From Chryseobacterium sp. MA9 (GTDB lineage: Bacteria; Bacteroidota; Bacteroidia; Flavobacteriales; Weeksellaceae), in the NCBI RefSeq assembly GCF_024399315.1, contig NZ_CP075170.1, positions 4,477,501 to 4,541,500 of the forward strand: 64,000 nucleotides of DNA. The letters are read 5' to 3'. Numbering within the stretch: position 1 is the first letter of the stretch; every line of letters begins with the position of its first letter. Of this stretch, positions 36,676-45,942 are shown piece after piece. A program made the position numbers and the translations under genes. The notes under the pieces were generated by a model. It worked only from the letters and a program-made list of their open reading frames with translations, was not told the origin of the DNA and did no database searches.

Positions 36676-39078
36676 ATGGAAAACAAAGATTCATTCGATA
36701 AAATAAAAGAGGGTAGTAGATTACCTTCTGCAGAACCTCCATATAAATTGCTGGATTTGAAACTGAAACCGCCAAAAGCTTGGGCAGCTGGTGTTCCTGC
36801 TGTTATCCATTCATTGGACCAGTTGGTTCTCAATGCCTCGGTTCTTCGTGGAGGAAGAGCTCTTTTCAGTATGAATCAGTTTGATGGTTTCGATTGCCCA
36901 AGCTGTGCATGGCCCGACCCGGATGATGAACGTTCCAGATTGGGTGAATACTGTGAAAACGGAGCAAAGGCCTTAGCAGAAGAAGCTACCTCAAAAAAGA
37001 TAGATGCAGCGTTTTTCAGAGAAAATTCGGTTTATGATTTAGCAAAACTGACGGATTTTGAAATCAGCCAGTTAGGAAGAATCGTGGAGCCTATGTATTT
37101 ACCGAAAGGAGGAACCCATTATCAGCCGATAAGTTGGGATAATGCCTTTACAAAAATTTCCGAAAAATTAAACGCTTTGAATTCGCCTAACGAAGCCATA
37201 TTTTATACTTCAGGAAGAACCAGCAACGAAGCAACCTGGGTATATCAGTTGTTCGCCCGTGAATTTGGAACTAATAATTTCCCGGACTGCTCCAATATGT
37301 GCCACGAAACTTCCGGTTATGCGCTTTCAAGAAGCATAGGTATCGGAAAAGGAACGGTAAAACTTGAAGACTTTTATGATACAGACCTCATCATTATCAT
37401 CGGTCAGAATCCCGGAACCAATTCGCCGAGAATGCTTTCCGCATTAACTAAAGGAAAGAAAAATGGAGCAAAAATTATGGCAATCAATCCGCTTCCTGAA
37501 GCCGGATTAAAAGGTTTCAGAAATCCTCAGGAAGTTCGTGCTTTGCTCAATAAGCCTTATGAATTGTCGGATTTATATCTTCCTGTAAAAATTAATGGAG
37601 ATATGGCACTTTTAAAGGCACTTCAAATTCTGGTATTGGAAGAAGAGGCTAAAAATCCGGGAAAAATTCTTGACCACGATTTTATCATTAATAAAACTGC
37701 GGGCTTCAATGAATTGGTTGAAGAATTAAAATTGTATGACCTCAATTTTTTATCCGAGGAATGTGGAATTCCGATTGAAAATCTAAGGGAAGCCGCACAA
37801 ATGATTGCCTCAAAAAAACGTATTATCATTTGTTGGGGAATGGGAATCACGCAGCAGCACAACGGAGTGGAAATGATTTATAATATCGTGAACCTCCTGC
37901 TGATGAAAGGAAGCATAGGAATCCAGGGAGGAGGAGGCTGTCCTGTTCGAGGTCACAGTAATGTGCAGGGAAACAGAACGCTGCTTATTAACCACCATCC
38001 TACGACTGAACAACTGGACAGATTACAGGAATATTATGGCTTTAAAGTTCCGAGAGAAGGCGGTTATGATGTTGTGAATGCCCTGAAAGCGATGCACGAA
38101 GAAAAGGTAAAATTTATGTTCTGCATGGGAGGTAATTTCCTTTCTGCAGCACCGGATACAACCTTTACGGCAGAAGCAATGCGGAAGCTGGAAATGTCTG
38201 TAATCGTTTCTATAAAATTAAACAGAAATCATCTTATCCATGGGAAAGAAGCCCTTATTTTGCCGGTAATTTCCAGGAGTGAGAAAGATATGATCAATGG
38301 AGAACTTCAGCACGTAAGTACAGAAAACTCAATGGGTGTTGTGGAATGGTCAAGAGGTGTTCTGGATCCGATTTCTAAAAACCTGATCAATGAAACACAC
38401 GTCGCCTGCAGAATGGCAAAAGCAGTTTTGGGTGAACGTTCTGTTGTAGATTGGGATAAATTTATCAACAGCTATGATGCCGTTCGTAATGATATCGAAC
38501 AATGTATTCCCGGATTTGAAAACTATAACGAAAGGGTTGTTCAGAAAGGCGGTTTTTATCTTCCGAACGGACCAAGGGATGGTATTTTCAACAGTGAATT
38601 TTCTCCGGGAAAAGCTGCTTTCAATATAACAGCAGTGCCGGATAATTCGCTTGCAGATGATGAATATCTGATGGGAACAACCAGAACACACGATCAGTTC
38701 AATACAGTTGTGTATGGTCTGAATGACCGTTACCGTGGGATTTTCAATGAAAGAAGAGTTGTCATGATGAATGAAAAAGATATTGAAAAGGCCGGTCTCA
38801 AAGAAGGTGACCACGTAGACCTTTTCAATTATGATGACGGAATCGAAAGGATTGCACCACTTTTCATTGTCGTAAAATATCCAATTCCTCAGAAAAGTAC
38901 TATGACCTATTTTCCGGAAACCAATGTATTGGTATCCATCAATAATGTAGTTAATGGAGCTAACATGCCTGCTTCCAAATATGTCCGTATCAAAATCCGA
39001 AAGCATAGTCCCGAAATTTTTAAAAGAATTGATGATCATGTCATTGCTGCAGCCGGAACAAGCCTCGAACAACCATAA
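36676..39078 (+). CDS. FdhF/YdeP-family molybdopterin oxidoreductase
   Basis: The 800-residue enzyme carries typical molybdopterin-binding features (YTSGRTSNEATWVYQLF, IIIIGQNPGTNSPRML, GGGGCPVRGHSNVQGNRT) and a C-terminal dinucleotide-binding domain. The N-terminal cysteine region reads FDCPSCAWPDP...EYCENG, the YdeP-type pattern rather than a full four-cysteine [4Fe-4S] site. It probably uses the bis-MGD cofactor matured by FdhD. YdeP-type proteins are annotated as formate-dehydrogenase-like, but the substrate is unproven. No partner Fe-S or membrane subunits are encoded nearby. Confidence 0.9.
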   Translation: MENKDSFDKIKEGSRLPSAEPPYKLLDLKLKPPKAWAAGVPAVIHSLDQLVLNASVLRGGRALFSMNQFDGFDCPSCAWPDPDDERSRLGEYCENGAKALAEEATSKKIDAAFFRENSVYDLAKLTDFEISQLGRIVEPMYLPKGGTHYQPISWDNAFTKISEKLNALNSPNEAIFYTSGRTSNEATWVYQLFAREFGTNNFPDCSNMCHETSGYALSRSIGIGKGTVKLEDFYDTDLIIIIGQNPGTNSPRMLSALTKGKKNGAKIMAINPLPEAGLKGFRNPQEVRALLNKPYELSDLYLPVKINGDMALLKALQILVLEEEAKNPGKILDHDFIINKTAGFNELVEELKLYDLNFLSEECGIPIENLREAAQMIASKKRIIICWGMGITQQHNGVEMIYNIVNLLLMKGSIGIQGGGGCPVRGHSNVQGNRTLLINHHPTTEQLDRLQEYYGFKVPREGGYDVVNALKAMHEEKVKFMFCMGGNFLSAAPDTTFTAEAMRKLEMSVIVSIKLNRNHLIHGKEALILPVISRSEKDMINGELQHVSTENSMGVVEWSRGVLDPISKNLINETHVACRMAKAVLGERSVVDWDKFINSYDAVRNDIEQCIPGFENYNERVVQKGGFYLPNGPRDGIFNSEFSPGKAAFNITAVPDNSLADDEYLMGTTRTHDQFNTVVYGLNDRYRGIFNERRVVMMNEKDIEKAGLKEGDHVDLFNYDDGIERIAPLFIVVKYPIPQKSTMTYFPETNVLVSINNVVNGANMPASKYVRIKIRKHSPEIFKRIDDHVIAAAGTSLEQP

Positions 39079-39110
39079 AACATATTACTTAAGTAAATTA
39101 TCATTTAGTA

Positions 39111-40028
39111 ATGATCATAAGAAAAAAAGAACACTGGTTCAGAATGCTTTTTGTGTGGCACGGTTCTGTTTTGCCTGCTTTGCTTCCCCGTTTGGGATTG
39201 CTTTTAATCCTTTCTTTATTGGTGACTTATTTTCATGGAATAATACTCTCATTTAAAGTTCCGTTAAATCCTGCGCCACTGACGCTGTTTGGCTTTGTAC
39301 TTGCCTTATTCCTCGGGTTTAGAAATAATGCCAGTTATGACAGATTTTGGGAAGGAAGAAAATTATGGGGTGCCTTGTTGAATACTACACGTGCATTGAC
39401 TCGACAGGCAATGACTCTAAGCAATATAAAGAACGATACAATTTCTGTCCATAGCTTTGTTAACTTACTTAGTTCCTTTGTTTTTGCGCTGAAACATCAA
39501 CTTAGAGGAACAGATGCTTATGAAGATTTAAAATTAAGGCTTAATGAAGACCAGCTGAAAATTGTTGCAGGATCAAAATATAAGCCTACAGTTATTATGC
39601 GGTTGCTTGCAGAATGGGCTCAGAAAGCAAAAGATGAAGGTTTCTTGGATTCCATCCAACAGGCGCGTTTTGATGAGAATTTTGATAAGCTTTCTGATAT
39701 TTTAGGAGGTTGTGAAAGATTAGTTTCTACCCCGATTCCTTACAGTTACCGTGTTCTGTTGCATCGAACGGTGTATATTTATTGTTTTTTGCTGCCTTTC
39801 GGTCTTGTAGATTCGCTGGGATGGTTTACGCCTCTTATTGTCGTATTTGTAGCTTATACATTTGTTGCATTTGAAGCGATTGCAGATGAAATTGAGGAGC
39901 CTTTTGGAACGGATGCGAATGATTTAGCCTTGAACAGTATGTGTATTATGATTGATGAGACCATTCATGAGATGGTGGGAGAACATATTGCTGTTTCGCA
40001 GAAAATGACTCAGAATATTATTGATTGA
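39111..40028 (+). CDS. bestrophin-like (UPF0187) channel
   Basis: A 305-residue membrane protein with family motifs FRNNASYDRFWEGRKLWG, RVLLHRTVYIYCFLLPFG and EIEEPFGTDANDLAL. Bacterial bestrophins form pentameric ion channels. It follows the molybdoenzyme by 33 bases in the same direction and closes the forward half of the islet. A functional link to the enzyme is not evident. Confidence 0.88.
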   Translation: MIIRKKEHWFRMLFVWHGSVLPALLPRLGLLLILSLLVTYFHGIILSFKVPLNPAPLTLFGFVLALFLGFRNNASYDRFWEGRKLWGALLNTTRALTRQAMTLSNIKNDTISVHSFVNLLSSFVFALKHQLRGTDAYEDLKLRLNEDQLKIVAGSKYKPTVIMRLLAEWAQKAKDEGFLDSIQQARFDENFDKLSDILGGCERLVSTPIPYSYRVLLHRTVYIYCFLLPFGLVDSLGWFTPLIVVFVAYTFVAFEAIADEIEEPFGTDANDLALNSMCIMIDETIHEMVGEHIAVSQKMTQNIID

Positions 40029-40082
40029 TGCTTAAAAAAGAAGATGATTATTACTTCTGAATGATTTTAAATTAAGAAGTAT

Positions 40083-41120
40083 TTATTGTATTTTTTGAAT
40101 GCCGTCTTTTAAAGAAAATACTTTCTTTTCAGGAAAGCTCTTTTTTATTTTTCTTACCGCTTCTGTACTTCGCTTCCCGGATTGACAATAAACCAGAATA
40201 GGTTTTGAACAACCCGAAATATAATCTGAATGATTCTGTAATTCTTCTGCAGGAAGATTAATTCCTCCTATATTAAACTGTTCATGCTCTTGCGATGTAC
40301 GGACATCTATGATTTCAAAATGATCTTTCTTCTGCATCAGCTGCTCAAACGTAATGGTATCAACAGCCTGAGGTAAAGCTGTAATCTGCACAGAAGTTTT
40401 TCTTAATTTAATAATCTGCGTTTTGCCATTCAGAACATTCATCATCCAGAGTTTTCCAGCCAGTGAATCTTCGGGATTTGTAAAATATTTTATAGCTTCA
40501 TTAGCCTGCATACATCCTACAATTCCTGCCAGCGTAGGAAGCACGCCGCCTTCTCTGCAGTTCGGAACCTGTGATTCTTCCGCATTCGGAAAAACATCAC
40601 GGTAATTGGGAGAGTAAGTACCGTCTTTCTGTATAACATTCCAGATACTTACCTGGCCTTCATATTGATAAATTGCTCCGTAAACCAACGGTTTTCCAGA
40701 TAAAACACAAGCGTCATTCAGCAAACATTTTGTTTCAAAATTATCAGTTCCTTCAATGATTAAATCAAAGTCTGAAATCAAATCCATTACATTTTCGGAA
40801 GTTACCCGAAAATTGAAAGGAATGATTTTTACCGATGGATTTTGTTGTTGTAATTTTGTAGCGGCAATGTCAACTTTTGATTTTCCAATATCTTCCGGAG
40901 CATATAAAATCTGGCGGTGCAGATTGCTTTCTGAGACTGTATCATCATCCGCAAGACCAATTGTCCCTATACCTGAAGAAGCAAGATATTGTGCCGAAGG
41001 ACAGCCCAATCCGCCCATACCTACTATCAGAATTTTAGCTTTTTTAAGTAATTCCTGGGAAGAAACACCAAATCCGGGTAAAGCCATCTGGCAATGATAA
41101 CGTTCAAGCGGGTCACTCAT
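40083..41120 (-). CDS. moeB: MoeB/ThiF-type adenylyltransferase with rhodanese domain
   Basis: This 345-residue two-domain protein has an E1-like adenylation domain (about 1-240, nucleotide motif VGMGGLGCP, SNLHRQ, catalytic cysteine in VPNCREGGVLP) and a C-terminal rhodanese domain (VYCQSGKRS, active cysteine). It activates the MoaD C-terminus and probably supplies sulfur. The usual zinc-binding CxxC pair is missing, as the segment reads NYRDVF. It is the last gene of the reverse moa operon. Confidence 0.92.
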   Translation of the reverse strand: MSDPLERYHCQMALPGFGVSSQELLKKAKILIVGMGGLGCPSAQYLASSGIGTIGLADDDTVSESNLHRQILYAPEDIGKSKVDIAATKLQQQNPSVKIIPFNFRVTSENVMDLISDFDLIIEGTDNFETKCLLNDACVLSGKPLVYGAIYQYEGQVSIWNVIQKDGTYSPNYRDVFPNAEESQVPNCREGGVLPTLAGIVGCMQANEAIKYFTNPEDSLAGKLWMMNVLNGKTQIIKLRKTSVQITALPQAVDTITFEQLMQKKDHFEIIDVRTSQEHEQFNIGGINLPAEELQNHSDYISGCSKPILVYCQSGKRSTEAVRKIKKSFPEKKVFSLKDGIQKIQ

Positions 41121-41143
41121 ATGTTTTTTATCTTCGGTTAAAT

Positions 41144-41746
41144 CTATTTTCTTAAAATTTCCTTTGCCTTTGCCATATCTTCAGGTGTGTTCACATTCAT
41201 CAAAGCTTCTGGGTTACCTGGTTTCAGGATTAATGTATCACTGTTGATCAGAACTTTTCTTGGACAGGTATTTCCTGATCCTAAAAAATTAAGGAGCAGA
41301 GGATAACTTTTAGATTCCCAAATGGTAATCAACGGTTCTGGAAGCCCATCAAACGGGCTTTCATAAGTGGTTGCTGCTTTTTCGGTATTTCTGTTTTCAA
41401 TTAAAAATTCTAAAGATTTTTCATCCAATAAAGGTAAGTCACAGGCAACGACTAACCATGCTTTATCTCTTTGAGAGCGCAACGCCGAAAGTATGCCGCC
41501 GAAAGGTCCCATGTTCAGAAAAGTATCGGTAAGGGGCTTGTAATCCGTATCAAAATTTTCCAGTTGGTCTTGTCTGCAGGAAATAAAAACCTCCTCACAA
41601 AATGGAGCTAAAAGATCAGCCGCAAAATACCGCTGCTCTTTGCCATGCCAATTGATTTTATCTTTAGGATTTCCCATTCGCTGGCTTTTTCCTCCTGCCA
41701 GTATCAGTCCGTTTAATTTGGGGAAATCAGTCTCTTTTGAAATCAT
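41144..41746 (-). CDS. mobA: MobA-like molybdenum cofactor guanylyltransferase
   Basis: The 200-residue nucleotidyltransferase starts with the GTP-binding signature LILAGGKSQRMGNPKDKI and has VVACDLPLL and the NVNTPED tail. It attaches GMP to the molybdenum cofactor, giving the MGD form used by formate-dehydrogenase-type enzymes. Its 5' end overlaps moaC by 20 bases. Confidence 0.93.
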   Translation of the reverse strand: MISKETDFPKLNGLILAGGKSQRMGNPKDKINWHGKEQRYFAADLLAPFCEEVFISCRQDQLENFDTDYKPLTDTFLNMGPFGGILSALRSQRDKAWLVVACDLPLLDEKSLEFLIENRNTEKAATTYESPFDGLPEPLITIWESKSYPLLLNFLGSGNTCPRKVLINSDTLILKPGNPEALMNVNTPEDMAKAKEILRK

Positions 41747-42203
41747 TTTTTCCTCCTGTTTTTTCGATGAGTTGTATTTCTTTTATCACAATGTCATGGC
41801 TCATTGCTTTGCACATATCGTAAATGGTAAGTGCAGCAACAGAAGCTCCTGTCAGTGCTTCCATTTCGATACCTGTTTTTGCTTCAATCTCTGCAGTACA
41901 ATAGATTTCAATTTCATTTTGAGAGTTGATTTCAATATCTATTTCGCAGTTATCCATGCCGATCGGATGGCAGAGAGGAATCAAATCACCGGTTTTTTTT
42001 GCTGCCATTATTCCTGCAATGATGGCAGTCTGGAAAACAGAACCTTTTTTAGTTTTAAAATCATCCTTTTGAAGTGCTTCCAGGATATTTTCAGGAATTT
42101 TCACAATAGCTCTGGCAACGGCTTTTCGGTGCGTAACTTTTTTACTGCCAACATTTACCATGCCCGGCTGTTCCTTTTTATTAAGATGTGAAAAGTTTGT
42201 CAT
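41727..42203 (-). CDS. moaC: MoaC, cyclic pyranopterin monophosphate synthase
   Basis: A 158-residue protein with MoaC motifs (KKTGDLIPLCHPIGMDNCEI, EALTGASVAALTIYDMCKA). With MoaA it makes cyclic pyranopterin monophosphate from GTP. It overlaps mobA and starts 7 bases after moeA. Confidence 0.96.
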   Translation of the reverse strand: MTNFSHLNKKEQPGMVNVGSKKVTHRKAVARAIVKIPENILEALQKDDFKTKKGSVFQTAIIAGIMAAKKTGDLIPLCHPIGMDNCEIDIEINSQNEIEIYCTAEIEAKTGIEMEALTGASVAALTIYDMCKAMSHDIVIKEIQLIEKTGGKNDFKRD

Positions 42204-42210
42204 AAATACA

Positions 42211-43410
42211 TTAAAAATTATATTTCCAGATTTTATACACTTCGCCTTTCTTAAACTCAGTTTTTTCCAGGGGAAGCTCTATGAATGCATGAGTCTCTGC
42301 GAGATGGGAAAAGTCTCCGGAACCATTGGTATTTACTGATTCGGCGATTAATTGTCCCGATGGGTTCACACTGAGTTTTACCTGCGCAAAATACTGAAGT
42401 GGAGATGGAAAATCTATATCATTTTGTAAAACGGCATATTGTGCTGTTTTCGGGATCTCCAAAGATTTTTCCAACCAGGGAATAAAATACCGGTACAGAC
42501 ACATAAATACGGAAACCGGATTTCCCGGAAATGCAAAAATCAATTTTTCATTTTGGCTTTTTCCAAACCAGAACGGTTTTCCCGGTCTTTGTCTTATTTT
42601 ATGAAAAATTTTCTCTATTCCCAGTTCATCACAGGCTTTGGGCAGATAATCGAATTTCCCCATAGAAACCCCACCGCTCATCAGCAAAATATCATAATTT
42701 TCGATGCATTGGGAAAGTTCCTTTTTTATGAATTCAAAATCATCATTCCAATGCAGCCAGTCAGCATTTATTCTGTATTTTTCCAAAACGGATTTTATAG
42801 TAATTCCGTTGGAGCGTCTTAACTGAAATGGAGTAGGGATCGTTTCAGGTGGTACCATTTCGTCCCCTGTAGAAATAATGGCTACTTTGGGAAGTCTTTT
42901 CACTGTTAGAAATGTTTTTCCCACTGACGCAGCAATCCCGAGAATAGATGGAGTTATCACTTGATTGGCTTTTACCAATATTTCTCCTGCCTTTTTATCT
43001 CTTCCTTTCAGATGGATATTCTGTCCTTTTTTAACATCGATAGTAATGCTTGCAAAATTTTTGTTTATCGAAATATCTTCATAACGAATGATAGTGTCCA
43101 TTGAAGAATCCAAAGCTGCTCCAGTCATAATTTCTATGCATTCGTTTTCGTCATCAATAGAAACTGGAACTTCTCCCGCTGCCTGTACAGCTTTGATGGT
43201 AAAGGTGCGAATTCCTTTTTCAAACGAATTAAAACTGATGGCAATTCCATCTACTGTTGACCTGTCAAATGGCGGCAAATCGCGATCTGCCAAAATATTT
43301 TCTGCTAAAATTCTTCCTAAGGCATTTTCATAGAAAATCTCCTCGGTTCCGAAGTCTTTGATTTGGGAAAGTATGATCTCTTCTGCCTGCTGTACGCTAA
43401 TCATTTCCAT
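42211..43410 (-). CDS. moeA: MoeA, molybdopterin molybdenumtransferase
   Basis: The 399-residue protein has MoeA signatures DLPPFDRSTVDG, ISTGDEMV, LMSGGVSMGKFD and the FAFPGNPVS segment. It inserts molybdenum into adenylated molybdopterin. No separate Mog/MoaB adenylyltransferase gene is visible in this window. It lies 2 bases after moaA. Confidence 0.95.
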   Translation of the reverse strand: MEMISVQQAEEIILSQIKDFGTEEIFYENALGRILAENILADRDLPPFDRSTVDGIAISFNSFEKGIRTFTIKAVQAAGEVPVSIDDENECIEIMTGAALDSSMDTIIRYEDISINKNFASITIDVKKGQNIHLKGRDKKAGEILVKANQVITPSILGIAASVGKTFLTVKRLPKVAIISTGDEMVPPETIPTPFQLRRSNGITIKSVLEKYRINADWLHWNDDFEFIKKELSQCIENYDILLMSGGVSMGKFDYLPKACDELGIEKIFHKIRQRPGKPFWFGKSQNEKLIFAFPGNPVSVFMCLYRYFIPWLEKSLEIPKTAQYAVLQNDIDFPSPLQYFAQVKLSVNPSGQLIAESVNTNGSGDFSHLAETHAFIELPLEKTEFKKGEVYKIWKYNF

Positions 43411-43412
43411 AG

Positions 43413-44399
43413 TTATCCTCCTATTGTTGCCATTGACTGATGGATTTGTGAGGCGGTTAAACTCAGTTTCTGAGCTTCCCAGCCGTCTTTCGGTTTTTTT
43501 TGTATGCTGCTGATAATTATGTTTTTCAACTCTTCATCTGTTTTTCCCATACGGATTTCATCTTTTAGATTGACACCGGTTCCTTCATATAAACAGGTTC
43601 TGAGAATACCAGAAGGAGTGATTCTTATTCTGTTGCAGTCTCCACAAAATGAACGGGTATAAGCTGCAATGATTCCAATATTTCCTGTAAAGCCTGGGAT
43701 CTTATAACTGTAAGACGTTGAGCTTTTAGGATCATCTGTCTTTTGGATTTCTGGGAAATGATCTTTAATATAGCTGTAAATTTGTGTAAAATTCCATTTC
43801 AGGGAAATATCAGTATCACTTCCGTTAAAAGGCATTTCTTCAATAAAGCGGACATCTACCGGAAGCTCTTTTGCGAGCATAACCAATGGAATGATATCCT
43901 CAGTATTTTCCCCTTCCATGACTACCGTGTTGATTTTTACTTTTATATGATGTTGTAATAAACTGTCTAAAGTTTTCATCACCTGATCAAAACTATTTCT
44001 TCTGGTGATTCGGAAAAAGCGTTCCTTATCGAGTGTATCAAGGCTTAAGTTGACAGATTTGATCCCGAATTTTTTAAGTTGCGGAATATACTGTTCTGTA
44101 AGAAGACCGTTGGTTGTTATACTGAGATCGGTAAGTCCATCTAATTGCGATATATTTTGGATGAGTTCAATACTGTTTTTTCTGACAAAAGGCTCTCCTC
44201 CTGTTATCCTGATTTTATCTACTCCCAATTCTGTAAATACCGAACAGATTCTGAGCATTTCTTCGTCAGTCATTAATTCCTTTTGCTTAATCCAGGTAAG
44301 ACCGTTTTCCGGCATACAGTAGGTGCAGCGGAGATTACACCGGTCTACGATAGCAAGCCGAAGATAGTTTATGCTCCTTCCAAATTGATCTGTCAACAT
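43413..44399 (-). CDS. moaA: MoaA, GTP 3',8-cyclase (radical SAM)
   Basis: The 328-residue enzyme has the N-terminal radical SAM cluster motif CNLRCTYC, the C-terminal cluster cysteines (SFCGDCNRIRITPSG and RTCLYEG), and the terminal Gly-Gly typical of MoaA. It catalyses the first step of cofactor synthesis. It is the first gene of the reverse operon moaA-moeA-moaC-mobA-moeB. Confidence 0.97.
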   Translation of the reverse strand: MLTDQFGRSINYLRLAIVDRCNLRCTYCMPENGLTWIKQKELMTDEEMLRICSVFTELGVDKIRITGGEPFVRKNSIELIQNISQLDGLTDLSITTNGLLTEQYIPQLKKFGIKSVNLSLDTLDKERFFRITRRNSFDQVMKTLDSLLQHHIKVKINTVVMEGENTEDIIPLVMLAKELPVDVRFIEEMPFNGSDTDISLKWNFTQIYSYIKDHFPEIQKTDDPKSSTSYSYKIPGFTGNIGIIAAYTRSFCGDCNRIRITPSGILRTCLYEGTGVNLKDEIRMGKTDEELKNIIISSIQKKPKDGWEAQKLSLTASQIHQSMATIGG

Positions 44400-44421
44400 T
44401 TAAATATAATAAGTCTTATTA

Positions 44422-44429
44422 CAAATATA
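44422..44429 (-). promoter_or_regulatory. -7 element (TATATTTG) of the moaA operon
   Basis: The minus-strand sequence matches TAnnTTTG, 23 bases before the moaA ATG. The leader is too short for a Moco riboswitch. Confidence 0.65.
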
Positions 44430-44556
44430 CTGAATGTTTTTCTTTGAAAACGGTAATTCTATACTTGCAGATAATAGACAATATTTATTTCACAATTCCG
44501 GATATTGATGAGTATTAATATTGAATTTAAGTAACTTTATCGTACATTAATAAGAG

Positions 44557-45399
44557 ATGCAACAAAAGAATAATTCAGCTGTATTGAAAGAAGAGGATAA
44601 AAAAGACATTGATGTTATTTATCAGGGCGAAATAAGTTCTTCCGAGCTTAACCGCTTTCCTGACAATTCTTTCACAATCATTATTTTAGATGAATGTATT
44701 GATGGTAACTGTATTACGGATATTGATACTTATACCTTAAATTCCCGGCAATTATTTGTTCATCTCCCTAAAAGGAAATATATATGGAATCTGCCTTCAC
44801 ATGCGAGTGGCAGAAGGCTGATCATTAATGATTCTATTCTTGAAACATTTTCTCCCACATTAAAGCATACTTTTTCGCCTCACAGTACATACGAAATGAT
44901 TCAGTCAAATGAAGAAGCCTATGAAAAATTCAGTATGGAGTTTGATGCGATTCGTAAAGAAATACATTCGGAAGTAGTATTTCCGGAACTTATTAATGCA
45001 AGGGTAAGACTTTTAGCGCTAATGATTAACCTTTGGATAGAGCAGATGCATGGAAAATCAGCATTGAGTGATTACAATAATCCTGTTTTCCGGTTCCATG
45101 AACTTGTAGAAACCCACTACAAAACACAAAAAGGCGTAGCCTTTTATGCTGAAGAACTATGTATTACTCCCAATTACCTCGGAGTTCTGTGCAGAAAGCA
45201 ATATAAAATATCTCCATTAGAATTTATAAAACAAAGAATATTATTGGAGGCAAAGAAATTGTTACACAGTTCAAATAAATCAATTAAAGAAATAGCTTTT
45301 GAGCTTGGATTTAATAATTTCTCTCATTTTTCCTATTTTTTCAGAACACAAACAGGCTGGACTCCCAAGAGTTACAGAATGACTATGAGAAAAAGTTAA
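44557..45399 (+). CDS. AraC-family transcriptional regulator
   Basis: A 280-residue protein with an unassigned N-terminal sensor half and a C-terminal AraC DNA-binding domain (about 180-280), with the second helix-turn-helix IAFELGFNNFSHFSYFFRTQ and the TPKSYR ending. It is divergent from moaA with a 157-base gap, so it may control the moa operon, which is inference. A TAACTTTA near 44532 could be its -7 element. Confidence 0.9.
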   Translation: MQQKNNSAVLKEEDKKDIDVIYQGEISSSELNRFPDNSFTIIILDECIDGNCITDIDTYTLNSRQLFVHLPKRKYIWNLPSHASGRRLIINDSILETFSPTLKHTFSPHSTYEMIQSNEEAYEKFSMEFDAIRKEIHSEVVFPELINARVRLLALMINLWIEQMHGKSALSDYNNPVFRFHELVETHYKTQKGVAFYAEELCITPNYLGVLCRKQYKISPLEFIKQRILLEAKKLLHSSNKSIKEIAFELGFNNFSHFSYFFRTQTGWTPKSYRMTMRKS

Positions 45400-45559
45400 A
45401 CTTAATAAACATAGAAACAAAGATATGTCTTTGTTGACATAAAAGTAGATATAACGGAAAATCTGATGTGCAGATGGAAATTTTATCAATTCTGGCTTTA
45501 AAAATTAAATTCTAAATGTCTCAATAGTAAATTTTGGATTACATATTTTTATGGATATA

Positions 45560-45593
45560 AAAAAAGGAGACAACTATTAAATAGTGTCTCCTT
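45560..45593 (-). terminator. terminator of tRNA copy 2
   Basis: AAGGAGAC pairs with GTCTCCTT, with an inner ACTATT/AATAGT stem, followed by a T run on the minus strand. It differs in sequence from the terminators of copies 1 and 3. Confidence 0.75.
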
Positions 45594-45596
45594 AAG

Positions 45597-45670
45597 TGAG
45601 CGCGAAAGGATTCGAACCTTTGACCGTCTGCTTAGAAGGCAGATGCTCTATCCAGCTGAGCTACGCACCC
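45597..45670 (-). tRNA. tRNA-Arg (anticodon TCT), copy 2
   Basis: Same 74-base sequence as the copy at 33179. The terminator side differs, but the Arg-Pro spacer differs by a single base (A to G). Confidence 0.95.
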
Positions 45671-45702
45671 ATTAAGTAGTTTTGAGAAAACTACTAAAAC
45701 AG

Positions 45703-45777
45703 TCGGGGCGGCAGGATTCGAACCTGCGACCTCCTGGTCCCAAACCAGGCGCGATGACCGGACTACGCTACGCCCCG
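45703..45777 (-). tRNA. tRNA-Pro (anticodon TGG), copy 2
   Basis: Same 75-base sequence as the copy at 33285. The upstream flank matches copy 1 for about 110 bases, but the -7 region is changed (CAAATTTG instead of TACCTTTG), so its promoter may be weaker. Confidence 0.95.
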
Positions 45778-45942
45778 AAGGTGTCATCAATAACGAATTT
45801 TACTTCGTTTTTAGGGCTGCAAATTTGCAATTCTTTTTTTAATAAAAAAATAAAATGAAGGATAATTTTTAATTAATTTTTCATTAACCCTTTTTTATTA
45901 CCTTTAGCCTGTTAATAACCATTGATTTAGCCTGCTTTAAAA

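Noticed and set aside
38350-39072. Minus-strand frame of 240 codons inside the molybdoenzyme gene
   Set aside because: It is antisense to a strongly conserved coding region, and its translation has no recognisable features.
44400-44556. Molybdenum-cofactor riboswitch upstream of moaA
   Set aside because: The -7 element lies 23 bases from the ATG, leaving too short a leader for the known structure.
33179-45777. Integrated prophage or conjugative element between tRNA copies 1 and 2
   Set aside because: No integrase, transposase, relaxase or phage structural gene is present; the content is metabolic.
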